A stretch of 64,000 nucleotides of DNA from Bradyrhizobium sp. NAS96.2 (GTDB taxonomy: Bacteria > Pseudomonadota > Alphaproteobacteria > Rhizobiales > Xanthobacteraceae). Location: positions 1 to 64,000 of the forward strand of contig NZ_LGHK01000016.1 of the NCBI RefSeq assembly GCF_001908235.1. The letters run 5' to 3'. Under the pieces are notes generated by a model. That model saw only the letters and a program-made list of their open reading frames with translations. It was not told the DNA's origin and made no database searches. A program made the position numbers and the translations under genes. This document shows positions 36,940-47,100 of the stretch, one piece after another (position 1 is the stretch's first letter; the number at the start of each line of letters is the position of its first letter).

Positions 36940-37617
36940 TTAGCCACGCGCCTGCCTGAGCGGCTCGCGCGCATGCTCCTTGGACCGCATCAACGCATCG
37001 ACGAAGATTGGCTCCCAGGAGCGGATGTGGCTGCGCAGCAGCGTCGGCAGCGCCTCGGTCTCGCCGGCGAGTGCGAGTTCGATCAGCCGGTAGTGCTCGG
37101 GCACCGAGGCCTGCTGCCGCTCGTGGCCGGCGCGGGAGCTGATGCCGTAGAGCCGCATCTTGTCGCGCAGGCCCATCACCATCTCGGTCAGCAGATCGTT
37201 GCCGGCAGCGGCGATGAACTCACGATGATAGGCGCGGTCGGCTTCCAGATAGAGCTGGACGTCGTCGGTCTCGACGGCCCTCGCGATCTCATCGGCCCAA
37301 CCGCGTACGGCTGGCAGATCCTTTGGCGGATTGGCGGCGACCAGCACGGCGGCGTGCAGCTCCAGCACCTCGCGCATGTCGAACAGATTGCGCAGCTCGG
37401 TCAGCGTCGGCTCGACGACCTTGAAGCCGCGGTTGCGCATCGGCTCGACCAGCCCGCCGCGGCTGAGCTCGAGCAGGGCCTCGCGCACCGGCGTCGAGGA
37501 GACGCCGAGGCTCGCGGCGAGGCTCGGCACCGAATACATCGTGCCGGGCAGGCTTTGCCCCGAAATGATCTCGGCGCGCACCCGCTGCAGCACCTGTTCG
37601 CGCAAATTCTGGTCCAT
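36940..37617 (-). CDS. GntR-family regulator, FCD (FadR) subfamily
   Basis: 225 residues. N-terminal winged HTH VPSLAASLGVSSTPVREALLELSRGGLVE and a C-terminal FCD ligand domain containing metal-site His residues in DRAYHREF and SHIRSW. Ligands of this subfamily are usually organic acids bound through a metal. Divergent from the molybdopterin fusion gene, with a palindrome 37708-37734 in the 143-base gap that is a good operator candidate. Confidence 0.92.
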   Translation of the reverse strand: MDQNLREQVLQRVRAEIISGQSLPGTMYSVPSLAASLGVSSTPVREALLELSRGGLVEPMRNRGFKVVEPTLTELRNLFDMREVLELHAAVLVAANPPKDLPAVRGWADEIARAVETDDVQLYLEADRAYHREFIAAAGNDLLTEMVMGLRDKMRLYGISSRAGHERQQASVPEHYRLIELALAGETEALPTLLRSHIRSWEPIFVDALMRSKEHAREPLRQARG

Positions 37618-37707
37618 GGGTGGTCGCAGCCGCCTCTCGCCGGGAACTCCGATTCGTCCCTGATTATTACTTAGCCTTGACGAGACCGGTAGCGTATGAC
37701 GTAAATG

Positions 37708-37734
37708 TGTAACGCATTACAAAAATGCGTCACA
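37708..37734. promoter_or_regulatory. Probable GntR operator
   Basis: Inverted repeat TGTAACGCATT (37708-37718) and AATGCGTCACA (37724-37734), 10 of 11 positions matching, 5-base spacer. It lies in the divergent gap, 26 bases upstream of the GTG of the molybdopterin fusion gene, where binding would block transcription. Confidence 0.7.
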
Positions 37735-37760
37735 TGGGCTGACTTGACGGTGAGACGGCG

Positions 37761-40700
37761 GTGAAACAGCGGCTACCCGGCTATTGCACGCTTTGTCGCT
37801 CGCGCTGCGGTGCTGTCACCGTCGTCGAGGACGGGCGCCTTGTCGGTGTGGAGGTATTAAGTAACCATCCAACCGGCGGTGCACTTTGCGCCAAGGGCCG
37901 GGCGGCCCCTGAAATCGTCGCCAGCCCGCGCCGTCTGACCGTCCCGCTCAAGCGAACTCGTCCGCGTGACGCCGCCGATCCGGGCTGGGTCGAGGTGTCC
38001 TGGGACGAGGCGTTGACCGAGATCGCCGACCGGCTCCGCGCGATCCGCACCGAGAGCGGCGCCGAGGCGGTGGCGTTCGGCGTCACCACGCCGAGCGGCA
38101 CGCCGATGGTCGACAGCTTTGAATGGGTCGAGCGCTTCATCCGCGGCTTTGGCAGCCCCAATCTGATCTATGCAGTCGAGATCTGCGGCTGGCACAAGGA
38201 CTTTGCGCACGCGCTGACCTTCGGCCGCGGCATCGGCTTTCCCGATTACGACAATGCCGATGCGATCATCCTGTGGGGCCACAACCCCGCGCGCACCTGG
38301 CTCGCCCAGGCGACGCGGATCGCCGACGCGCGGCGGCGCGGCGCCAAGGTTGTCGTGGTCGATCCCAAGCCGAACGGTTCGGGTCAGCAGGCCGATCTCT
38401 GGCTGCGCATCCGTCCGGGCGCCGATGGCGCGCTCGCGATGGGCGCGATCCGCCATCTCATCGCGACCGGCAGCTTCGATACGGACTTCGTCGATGCGTG
38501 GACCAACGGATCGCTGCTGGTCGATCGCGCCACCGGACGTTTCCTCCGTGCCGACGCGCTGTGGCCGGACGGCGCGCCGGATGCTTTCGTTCGTCTCGAT
38601 GCGTCGGGCTCGCCGGTACCTTGCGACACGCGCTATGCGCCGGAGCGCGGCGGCCAGCTTCGTGGCGCGCTGTCGATCCGTGCGCGCGATGGCCGGATGA
38701 TTTCGGCGGCAACCGCGTTCGAATTGCTCGCCGAGCGCGCTGCGCCTTACACACCGGAACGGGTGGCGGAACTGACATGGCTTGATGTCGAGGACATCGA
38801 GGCGTTCTACGCGCTGCTCGCTACGCGGCCTCGGCTTGCCTATCATTCCTGGACCGGCGTCGGGCAGCACACCAATGCAACTGCGATCGAGCGCACGATC
38901 GCGTCGCTCTACGCGCTGACCGGCGCCTGCGATCGGCCCGGCGGCAATCGCTGGCCGGTGCCGCCGCCGACGCGTGCCCTCAACGACTACAATATCCTGC
39001 CGCCAGAGCAGCAGGCCAAAGCGCTTGGTCTTGCCGAATTGCCGCTCGGCCCGCCGGCGAAGGGCTGGATCACGGCGCGCGATTTCAGCCGGGCCGTGCT
39101 CGACGGTGAGCCTTACCAAGTACGCGCACTGGTCGCCTTCGGCACCAACTTCGTCGTCTCGCAGGGCCATTCCGAGCGCAACAAGGCCGCGCTGAACGCG
39201 CTGGAATTCCAGGTTCATATCGACATGTTCATGAACCCGACCGCGGAGAGCGCCGATTTCGTTCTGCCGGCCAGCACGCCGTGGGAGCGCGACGCGCTCA
39301 AGATCGGGTTCGAGATCACGCAGCAAGCCGTCGAGACCGTGCAGTTTCGCCCGCGCATGGTCGAGCCGGTCGGTGCGGTGAAGGCCGACTACGAGATCGC
39401 CGCCGCGCTCGCGCTCAAGCTCGGCATGGACGAGTTGTTCTTCGGCGGCGACATCGAGGCCGGCTGGAACTATCAGCTGGCACCGCTCGGCATTGGCGTC
39501 GCGGATCTGCGCGGTCATCCCGAGGGACGGCGCTTCCCGCAGGCCTTCCGCAATGAGAAATATGCCGTCACGCGCGAGGACGGCACGGCGGCGGGCTTTG
39601 CGACGCCGACGCGCCGCGTCGAGATCTATTCGGAGCTGATGCTGGGACACGGGTATGATCCGTTGCCCGATCATGTCGAACCGGTCGGCAGCCCGCTCAC
39701 GGCGGCCGCGGACGAACGCTTTCCGCTCGTGCTCTCCACCGCCAAGAGCGGCTGGTTCATTCACTCCTCCTGGCGGCATGTCGCCTCGCTGCGGCGGAAG
39801 TCGCCCGACCCGGCCGTCGAGATCAGCCCGCAACTCGCCGCGCAGCGCGGGCTGGTGGAAGGCGATTGGGCCGTGGTGGAAACACAGGGCGGCGCCGTGC
39901 GCCTGAAGGTGCGGCTCAATGCGGCGCTCGACACGCGGGTCGTTGTCGCCGAATTCGGCTGGTGGGAGGATTGCCCGCCGCTCGGCCGCGATCGCTCGGC
40001 TGCGGCAGGCGTTCTCACACGCAATATCAACGCGGTGCTGCATGACGACGCGCGCGATCCGGTCAGCGGCTCCGTCCCGCTGCGCGCCATCGTCTGCGAT
40101 ATCAGGCGCGACGGCGTTGCCAGCCGCGGCGTCTGGAGCGGCCAGCGGCGGTTCGTGGTCGGTGAGCGCCGCGCCGAGGCCGATAACGTGATTGCCCTCA
40201 GCCTGCTGCCGCTTGACGGCGGTCCGCTGCCCGAGTTCTTACCGGGCCAACACGTGATGATCGCGTTGCCCGGTGCCACCGAGGCGCGGGCCTATTCGTT
40301 GACCGGATTGGGCGATCTGCCGCAAGCGTTGTCGATCGCGGTGAAGGGACGCTTCTTCGACGAAGCCAAGGGCGACGACGCGCCGTTCTTCATGCCGGAT
40401 CGTCTGCATGGGCTTGCCGTCGGAGATGAGGTTCTGCTGGAGCCGCCGGGCGGCATCTTCACCCCGCCATTGAAAGGGCCGCGGCCGCTGGTCTTCCTCG
40501 CGGCGGGCATCGGCATCACGCCGTTCATCAGCCATCTCGAGACGCTGCAACACGCAGCGCCGCAGGATCGCGTCGCCGATGTCCTGCTGCTCCACGGCTG
40601 CCGGAGCAGCCGCGAGCATCCGTTCGCGCGGCGGCTCGCGGAGCTGGAAGCGGCCACGCCGGGGCTGACGCGCGTGACCTTCTACTCGGCGCCGTTGCCG

Positions 40701-41162
40701 CAGGACTCCGTCGATCCGCATTGGTTGCGCAAGGGGCGGATCGATCTTGCGCAGGTCAAGGCGTTGCTGACGCGCCGGCCGCTGGTCTACATCTGCGGCT
40801 CGCCGGATTTCGTCACGGCGCAAATCGAGGCCGCAGCGGCGCTCGGTATTCCGCGGTTCGACATTTTCGCTGAAAGCTTCGTGTCGCCGCCATCGGTGCC
40901 GGGCGACCTCGCGCCGCGCACCATCCGGCTTGCGAGCAGCAAGCAGAGCTTTTCCTGGGGACCAGAGCAGGGGACGCTGCTCGACGCGGCGAGTGCGGCA
41001 GGCGTCGCGCTGCCGAGCGGCTGCCGTGTCGGGCAGTGCGAAAGCTGCGCGGTCGAGGTGGTCGATGGGGAGTTCACCCATCTCGGTCCGGTCGATGGCA
41101 GCGAGGGACAATGTCTCACCTGCCAGGCCGTGCCGCTCACCGATCTCACGCTCGCACTTTGA
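37761..41162 (+). CDS. Molybdopterin oxidoreductase fused to ferredoxin-reductase and [2Fe-2S] domains
   Basis: Protein of 1133 residues. Residues 1-60 hold a [4Fe-4S] site, Cys9, Cys12, Cys16 and Cys43 (CTLCRSRC, then GGALCAKG). Residues 60-790 are a bis-MGD oxidoreductase with EICGWHKD, a candidate Mo-ligand Cys, and WGHNPARTW, ending in a molydopterin-dinucleotide domain. From about 795 a ferredoxin-NADP-reductase-like part has the FAD motif RAYSLT and nucleotide motif AGIGITPF. The C-terminus is a plant-type [2Fe-2S] domain, SGCRVGQCESCAVEV plus CLTC. The chain is thus a self-contained NAD(P)H-to-Mo electron path. Start GTG 37761. Substrate unknown; an AtoE-like carboxylate transporter follows. 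Confidence 0.88.
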   Translation: MKQRLPGYCTLCRSRCGAVTVVEDGRLVGVEVLSNHPTGGALCAKGRAAPEIVASPRRLTVPLKRTRPRDAADPGWVEVSWDEALTEIADRLRAIRTESGAEAVAFGVTTPSGTPMVDSFEWVERFIRGFGSPNLIYAVEICGWHKDFAHALTFGRGIGFPDYDNADAIILWGHNPARTWLAQATRIADARRRGAKVVVVDPKPNGSGQQADLWLRIRPGADGALAMGAIRHLIATGSFDTDFVDAWTNGSLLVDRATGRFLRADALWPDGAPDAFVRLDASGSPVPCDTRYAPERGGQLRGALSIRARDGRMISAATAFELLAERAAPYTPERVAELTWLDVEDIEAFYALLATRPRLAYHSWTGVGQHTNATAIERTIASLYALTGACDRPGGNRWPVPPPTRALNDYNILPPEQQAKALGLAELPLGPPAKGWITARDFSRAVLDGEPYQVRALVAFGTNFVVSQGHSERNKAALNALEFQVHIDMFMNPTAESADFVLPASTPWERDALKIGFEITQQAVETVQFRPRMVEPVGAVKADYEIAAALALKLGMDELFFGGDIEAGWNYQLAPLGIGVADLRGHPEGRRFPQAFRNEKYAVTREDGTAAGFATPTRRVEIYSELMLGHGYDPLPDHVEPVGSPLTAAADERFPLVLSTAKSGWFIHSSWRHVASLRRKSPDPAVEISPQLAAQRGLVEGDWAVVETQGGAVRLKVRLNAALDTRVVVAEFGWWEDCPPLGRDRSAAAGVLTRNINAVLHDDARDPVSGSVPLRAIVCDIRRDGVASRGVWSGQRRFVVGERRAEADNVIALSLLPLDGGPLPEFLPGQHVMIALPGATEARAYSLTGLGDLPQALSIAVKGRFFDEAKGDDAPFFMPDRLHGLAVGDEVLLEPPGGIFTPPLKGPRPLVFLAAGIGITPFISHLETLQHAAPQDRVADVLLLHGCRSSREHPFARRLAELEAATPGLTRVTFYSAPLPQDSVDPHWLRKGRIDLAQVKALLTRRPLVYICGSPDFVTAQIEAAAALGIPRFDIFAESFVSPPSVPGDLAPRTIRLASSKQSFSWGPEQGTLLDAASAAGVALPSGCRVGQCESCAVEVVDGEFTHLGPVDGSEGQCLTCQAVPLTDLTLAL

Positions 41163-41213
41163 ATGACCAATCAGGATTGAAACGAACCGCATCACCGGAA
41201 GGGGATCAGATTG

Positions 41214-42668
41214 ATGACGAATGCAACGCACGACCAAACCGTGAGCCTGCGAAAACCTGTCGCGGACAACATCATGGCGCGGTTTTCGCAAGCCCTGGTG
41301 GCGTTCGCCGAGCGCTGGTTTCCGGATGCGTATGTCTTCGTCCTGATCGCCGTGATTGCGGTCGCCGCCGGCGCGATCCTGCACGGCGGTTCGCCGCTCG
41401 CCGTCAGCCGCGCGTTTGGCGACGGGTTCTGGAATCTGATTCCCTTCACGATGCAGATGGCCCTGGTTGCGATCGGCGGTTACGTCGTGGCGATGTCGCC
41501 GCCGGTCGCAGCCGTGCTGGCGCGGCTTGCGAGCGTACCGAAGACCGGGCGTGGCGCGGTGGTCTTCGTCGGGATTCTGAGTATCTTTCTCTCGCTGCTG
41601 AACTGGGGCCTCAGCCTGATCTTCTCCGGCCTGCTGGTGCGGGAGATCGCGCGGCGCACGGATATCCGGCTCGATTACCGGGCGGCCGGCGCGGCCGGCT
41701 ATCTCGGGCTCGGCTGCGGCTTCACCCTCGGCATCACGTCGTCTGCCGCGCAGCTGCAGGCCAATGCCGGCAGCATTCCGGCATCGCTCCTGCCGATCAC
41801 CGGCGTGATCGGCTTCTCGGAAACCATCCTGACCTGGCAGAACATGGTCACCGTCGTGATGGTGAGCGTCGTATCCGCGGCGATCTGCTATTTCACCACG
41901 CCGGCGGCGGAGCGGGCGAAGACGGCGGAAGACCTCGGCGTTGCGCTCGACAATGATCGCATCGAAGCCAGGAAGCCGGCGCGTCCGGGCGACTGGCTGG
42001 AGTTCAGTCCGCTGCTGACGATCCTGATCGCGCTGCTTGCCGCCGGCTGGCTGTGGCAGACGTTCCAGTCGGGCAATCCGCTGATCACGCTGTCGGGACT
42101 CAACACCTACAATTTCGTCTTCCTCATTCTCGGCATCGTGCTGCACTGGCGGCCGCGCAGCCTGATCGAGTCCTTTTCCAAGGCGATGCCGAGCGTGTCC
42201 GGCGTACTGCTGCAGTTTCCGTTCTACGCCGGCATCGCCCAGATCCTGACCAGGGTGCCGAACAGCAGCGGCACCATGCTGTCGGACACGATCGCGCACT
42301 GGTTCGTCGGCGCCTCCAGCAATTCCACCGTGTTCTCGTTCCTGGTCGGAATCTATTCGGCACTGCTCGGCTTCTTCGTGCCGTCGGCCGGCGGCAAGTG
42401 GATCATCGAGGCCCCCTACATCATGAAGGCGGCCAACGACATCGGCGCGCATCTGGGCTGGACGGTCATGGTCTACAACATCGCCGAGACGCTGCCGAAC
42501 TTCATCAACCCGTTCTGGATGCTGCCGCTGCTCGGCATTCTCGGCCTGAAGTCGAAGGATCTGATCGGTTATACGTCGGTGCAGTTCTTCATCCACTTCC
42601 CGATCGTGATGCTGCTGGCCGCGATCCTGATGGCGACCTTCACCTATCACCCGCCGATCCTGCCCTGA
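41214..42668 (+). CDS. AtoE-type short-chain fatty acid transporter
   Basis: Membrane protein of 484 residues with about twelve hydrophobic helices, belonging to the AtoE family. Recognised from RWFPDAYVFVLIAV, GWNLI-type FWNLIPFTMQMALV, and PSAGGKWIIEAPYI. Imports short-chain carboxylates. ATG 41214 with AAGGGGATCAG upstream; a TTG precedes it directly. Starts about 50 bases after the molybdopterin fusion gene and is probably in the same operon. Confidence 0.9.
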   Translation: MTNATHDQTVSLRKPVADNIMARFSQALVAFAERWFPDAYVFVLIAVIAVAAGAILHGGSPLAVSRAFGDGFWNLIPFTMQMALVAIGGYVVAMSPPVAAVLARLASVPKTGRGAVVFVGILSIFLSLLNWGLSLIFSGLLVREIARRTDIRLDYRAAGAAGYLGLGCGFTLGITSSAAQLQANAGSIPASLLPITGVIGFSETILTWQNMVTVVMVSVVSAAICYFTTPAAERAKTAEDLGVALDNDRIEARKPARPGDWLEFSPLLTILIALLAAGWLWQTFQSGNPLITLSGLNTYNFVFLILGIVLHWRPRSLIESFSKAMPSVSGVLLQFPFYAGIAQILTRVPNSSGTMLSDTIAHWFVGASSNSTVFSFLVGIYSALLGFFVPSAGGKWIIEAPYIMKAANDIGAHLGWTVMVYNIAETLPNFINPFWMLPLLGILGLKSKDLIGYTSVQFFIHFPIVMLLAAILMATFTYHPPILP

Positions 42669-42676
42669 GCGATCGC

Positions 42677-42712
42677 GGCCGGGCACCAGGACGCAGGGTG
42701 CCCGGCCGTTCC
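42677..42712 (+). terminator. Hairpin after the AtoE gene
   Basis: Perfect 11-base inverted repeat GGCCGGGCACC (42677-42687) and GGTGCCCGGCC (42697-42707) followed by GTTCCC, a weak U-tract. Confidence 0.65.
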
Positions 42713-43033
42713 CGTAATTCGGCGGCCCGCTGCCGATATCACCAAATCTGTGCTGTTTTCCGGGCCGTCGCGACTGAGGTATCGCGCCGGACCGTCATCT
42801 TTGGACTGCCATTTCATTGACCGCCGCGCGGTTCGGCTGGATATTGATGCGCGATATCCGTGTTGAAGGTCACCGCAATGAGACATAACCACCGCAGCCT
42901 GATGTGCGACATGCGAAGCCGCATGCAGCATCGCTGCGTCTCGGCGGCGACCGGCGTCTGTTGTTGATCGCTTCAAAAATCCAGAGCACCCGACAATCAG
43001 ATAGGAACGCCGTTCTTCGGCGCGTGAGCACGC
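42713..43033. other. Intergenic region, nothing recognised
   Basis: About 320 bases between the AtoE terminator and a small hypothetical gene. Moderately AT-rich around 42820-42860. No coding or RNA signal I can support. Confidence 0.4.
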
Positions 43034-43279
43034 ATGTCCCAAGCCCAGATGTCCCAAGCCCAAATATCCAAAGCCTACATCATTGAAGTCTCGGATCGCA
43101 CCGCAGGTATCGTTGTCGGCGATAGCAGCGGCTTCTGCTTTTTCTCCTCGGACCGCGCCTTTGACGGCCTCGACGGCGGCCACTTCGGCTCCGCGCGCGC
43201 CGCGGAGCGCGCGGTGAGGGCGCTGTTGCAGCAGCGCCGCCCGGCGTCATCGAGACCAGCGCCGGGCGCCGGCAGCTGA
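43034..43279 (+). CDS. Small hypothetical protein with repeated start
   Basis: 81 residues. The first 15 bases (ATGTCCCAAGCCCAG) are repeated at 43049 and, less exactly, at 43064, giving MSQAQMSQAQISKAY and a choice of two ATG starts. The body, IIEVSDRTAGIVVGDSSGFCFFSSDRAFDGLDG, looks like a genuine folded domain but I do not recognise it. Alone on this strand. Confidence 0.6.
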   Translation: MSQAQMSQAQISKAYIIEVSDRTAGIVVGDSSGFCFFSSDRAFDGLDGGHFGSARAAERAVRALLQQRRPASSRPAPGAGS

Positions 43280-43392
43280 AAGCGGATTGAAGCGAGGCAG
43301 ATGATCGGTGCGGCCACGCCGGCACGGCTGCCATCAGGCAGCCGCCGTTGGTGCAAAGCCGATTGTAAGGAGGTGCCGCCCGCGATCAGGAG

Positions 43393-43881
43393 CTAGGCCG
43401 GGCAGACCATCGTCAGCAGCAGAAGCGTCGGCGGCTGATCGTCACCGTTCGCGTGCTCCCAGACCAGCAGGATGTCGTGCCGATCGGCGTTCGGCGCGTT
43501 CTTGTCCTGCTCCTTGACGTCGATCTTGATCGGGATCGGCGGTTCGGAGTTGAAGCACTTGCGGACGCTGGCATCCAGCAGGGCGCATTTCGTCAGCGGC
43601 ACGACCCCGGCTTCGTCCTTGGAGAGGGGGGCGGTACTAGCCTGCGTGGCCAGGTCCAGGCGCGCCTTGCCCATCTCCCGCTGCCACCGCTTGCCGCTTC
43701 CGCCCGGCCACTGGTCCCTGGGCGACAGGATCGGCTGATATTGGCCATATTCCAGCGTCTCGATGTCGATATGATCCGACGCCTTAAGTATAGCGACGCT
43801 CTTGATCATGTTCTGCAAAGGATAGTAGTGCGCGTTGATGTGATCTTTAAATTGTTGATTATTGAATACTCTTCCGCCCAT
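43393..43881 (-). CDS. Hypothetical protein
   Basis: 162 residues, charged and soluble, no signal peptide. AAAGGGAAATCCT precedes the ATG at 43881. Features: an N-terminal MGGRVFNNQQFKDHINAHYY, a middle with RWQREMGKARLDLA, and a two-Cys region (LTKCALLDASVRKCFN). No known family recognised. It lies in a lower-GC pocket (43800-43930) unlike its flanks, perhaps acquired. Confidence 0.6.
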   Translation of the reverse strand: MGGRVFNNQQFKDHINAHYYPLQNMIKSVAILKASDHIDIETLEYGQYQPILSPRDQWPGGSGKRWQREMGKARLDLATQASTAPLSKDEAGVVPLTKCALLDASVRKCFNSEPPIPIKIDVKEQDKNAPNADRHDILLVWEHANGDDQPPTLLLLTMVCPA

Positions 43882-44172
43882 AGGATTTCCCTTTCATTGC
43901 AACTTTGAATTGCTCTGGCTATACGTAAATTATGCAACGCTGGTACGTCGATCGAATAGTCCGGCGGCTCCAGTTGCGCCTTCCGATTTCTCTCGCGCCC
44001 CGACCTACCACTCAAGACTGTATCCCGTCTAGTTCGACAACCTCTCGGGTTGGCGCGGATGCAAGTGGATTGCACGTCCGGATTGATAAGCAGGTCCCGA
44101 TGGGTAATCTCTACCCTAGGCTGCTCACCGGGGGGAGCCGGCGATACCGCAGTAGCCTTTGAGAGCAGGGGA

Positions 44173-47100
44173 ATGCTTTGCTTTGCATGCCAGTCGACGA
44201 TCGGAGCGGACGACAATTGGTGCGCCAAATGCGGTGCTGCGGTAGCTAAGCGCGCGGACCCCGATAGCGAACAACGATTTGTGACGATCCTTCGCGCCGA
44301 CGTGGTCGACTCGACGGGGCTTGTCGCGGATTTGGACCCGGAAGAGGCGGTCTCGCGCCTGGAGCCGGCCCTGATCGCGATGCGAGGCGCCGTGCGCCAG
44401 TTCGGCGGCATCGTCAGCAAGGAGCTGGGTGATGGGCTCGCCGCGGTATTTGGCGCGCCGATCGCTGACGACAACCACGCGCCGCTGGCCTGCCATGCGG
44501 CGATCGAACTGGTTCGACGGGTCGCAGGTTTGGGAGATCCGAGGCTCCAGGTCCGGGTCGGGCTCCATTCGGGGCGGGTGGTGACCTATATGGTCGCCAG
44601 CGAGTACTCCAAGGTTTACGAGATCGGCGGGGCGGCGCAGCATCTTGCGGCGCGGCTTGAAGCGGTCGCCGAGCCGAACCAGATCTACGCGTCCGAAGCC
44701 TGTCAGAACCTTGCCGAGGGCAACGTTCAGTTTGAATATCTGGGTCGGAAGCAACTCAAGGGATTTAGCGAACCCTTACCGATCTACCGCGTCGCCAGCG
44801 CAACGGATGTCTCCAGTTGGCGGGTGCGCAGGGCACGAAGCGTTGCGCGGTTCGTCAACCGGCTGAAGGAAACGGCGCGGCTCAGGCAGTTGGCGCACGA
44901 TGCCGACCCTGATCGGCAAACGGCGCTCTTGATCGGCGATCCCGGGATCGGGAAATCGCGGCTGGTGCATGAGTTCGTAGACCAGCTCACCCGGGAGGGG
45001 TGGCTTCCCATCCACGCCGAATGCAGCCCGAATCTTCAAGGCGCGCCGTTCAGCACACTCAAGGCCCTGTTGCTCTCGATCCTGGAGGGAGCCGCAGCGG
45101 ACGCGGACGGCTTGACCAAACTGACCGCGATTCAGCGTTCGGCCATCGATGCCGTGCTCGACCGCCCGATATCGGATCCGGAATGGGGCGAGCTGGAGCT
45201 GCACGCACGCGGCCGTGCGATCAGCGAAGCATGCTGTGCGATAGTCGAAGGCCTGGTCGTCCGCCGGCGCGCGGTGATCCTCATCGAGGATCTACACTGG
45301 ATCGATCGCGCCAGCGAGACCGTGATGGCGGCCCTCGCTTCGCTGAGGGCACCCGGCCTTCTGGTGCTGCTGACCAGCCGGCCCAATGGAATTCCGGATT
45401 GGGTCGAGCGCAGCAATGCTGAAGTCACGGCGTTGCGTTCGCTCGATGAGGATGCCGGACGCGAGATGCTGGACGACATCCTGGGCTCGTCGGCGAACAT
45501 GGCTGATCTGAAGAACCGCGTCGTTCTTCATACGGCGAGCGTACCGCTGTTCATTGAGGAGGTTTGTCGCAGCCTCAAGGACAGCGGAATCCTCCGGGGC
45601 CATTGGGGTGAACTGGCGCTTGCGCGTCCGGTCGGTGATCTCGGGATTCCGAGCAGCATTCAGGGCGTTATCGCCACGCGTCTGGATCGCATATCGAAGG
45701 AGGAGCGCGCGCTGTTGCAGATCGCGGCGGCGTTGGGCCCGTCTTCGACGGAATCCTTGCTGCGTGAGGTGTCCGGCCTGCCGCAAGAGGCTTTTCAGCG
45801 CTGCCTGACGGCGCTCGATCGTGTCGAATTTCTCGTGAGGATCGATGTCGAGCAGGACGGCTTGCTCGAATTCCCGCACGAGATGGTTCGCCAGGTGACC
45901 TACGACTCGATGGTCGAAAAGCTGCGCGAGAGCGTCCACGCACGGATTCTTGCGACACTGGAAGGCAATGGCAGTTCGTACGAAGAGCCCAGCAAGCTCT
46001 GCTATCACGCAATGCGGGCGAAGGATTGGCAAAAGGCCTTCGCCTACGGCAGAACCGCCGCGCGCAAGAGCCTGGCACGATCGGCATTTGCCGATGCGAC
46101 CAACTACTTCGAGATCGCGATGGCCGCGCTCGACAAGACGCCGTTCGCTCGCTCGCGCGAAGCGGATGCGATCGACCTTCGCATCGAGGCGCGCACGGCG
46201 TTCATGAGCGCCGGCAAGGTCGCCGAATGGTTCGATCTCGGAAGGGACGCGGAGGGGCGCGCCAACGCAGTCGACGATATCGGACGGAAGGTCGCGGCGA
46301 TGGCGGTCAGGTCTGGGGCCCAGAACTTCTACGGCACGCCTATCGAGGCAATCGAAACCGGCGAGGAGGTTGCTCGCCTGGCCGCTGAATGGGGCAATCC
46401 CGGTTGGCTCAACCTGGCTCAATACAGCCTTGGCCAGGCCTACTTCATCGCTGGCCGCTTCCGTGAAGCTGAGCAGATGCTGGGACAGGCGTGCCTCCGC
46501 CTTTCCGGGCCGGATGCCAGCGCACCGCCCGGAACGACGCCGAGAACACTGCTGTTGCTGTGTTGCATGATGAAGAGCGTGACCCACACGACTCTGGGAG
46601 AGATCGACACCGGCATCGAATTTCACGAGCGCGCGGCCGCGATCGCCGATGAGAGCAATCGACCGTTTGATCGCGTTGCCGCGGGGTATAGCGGCGGCTT
46701 CCTGATGCTCGGCCAGGGCAATCCCGAGGGAGCAGCTGACATCCTGGGGGAGGCTTTCGCGCTCACGCAGAAGTATGGAATTCGCCTCTTCGTGCCGGTT
46801 GTCACGTGCCATCTTGGCATCGCATATCTGGAGCAGGGGCGTCTCGATGAAGCGCGGCTGACGCTCATTGAAGCCCGGGAAGAAGCCAGATCGGTCGGCT
46901 ACACCTCGATTGTGCTGCGAGCCTCGATCTATCTGGCGCTCGCTGTCAACCGGCTCGGCGATACACGGGCTGCGCTGAACATGCTGCGCGAGGTGCGCAA
47001 CACCGCGCGGCAGCAGGGCTTTTCAGGTCTGGAAGCCGAGGCGCTGTTCAGCGAGGCAACGATATCGCCAGCCACGAATGAGAACGAGAGGAACCTGGTT

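Noticed and set aside
37857..42686. Two long minus-strand frames (728 and 815 codons)
   Set aside because: Antisense to the molybdopterin fusion and AtoE genes; only low-complexity charged sequence.
45292..46812. 506-codon minus-strand frame
   Set aside because: Antisense to the cyclase-AAA-TPR gene whose motifs are intact.
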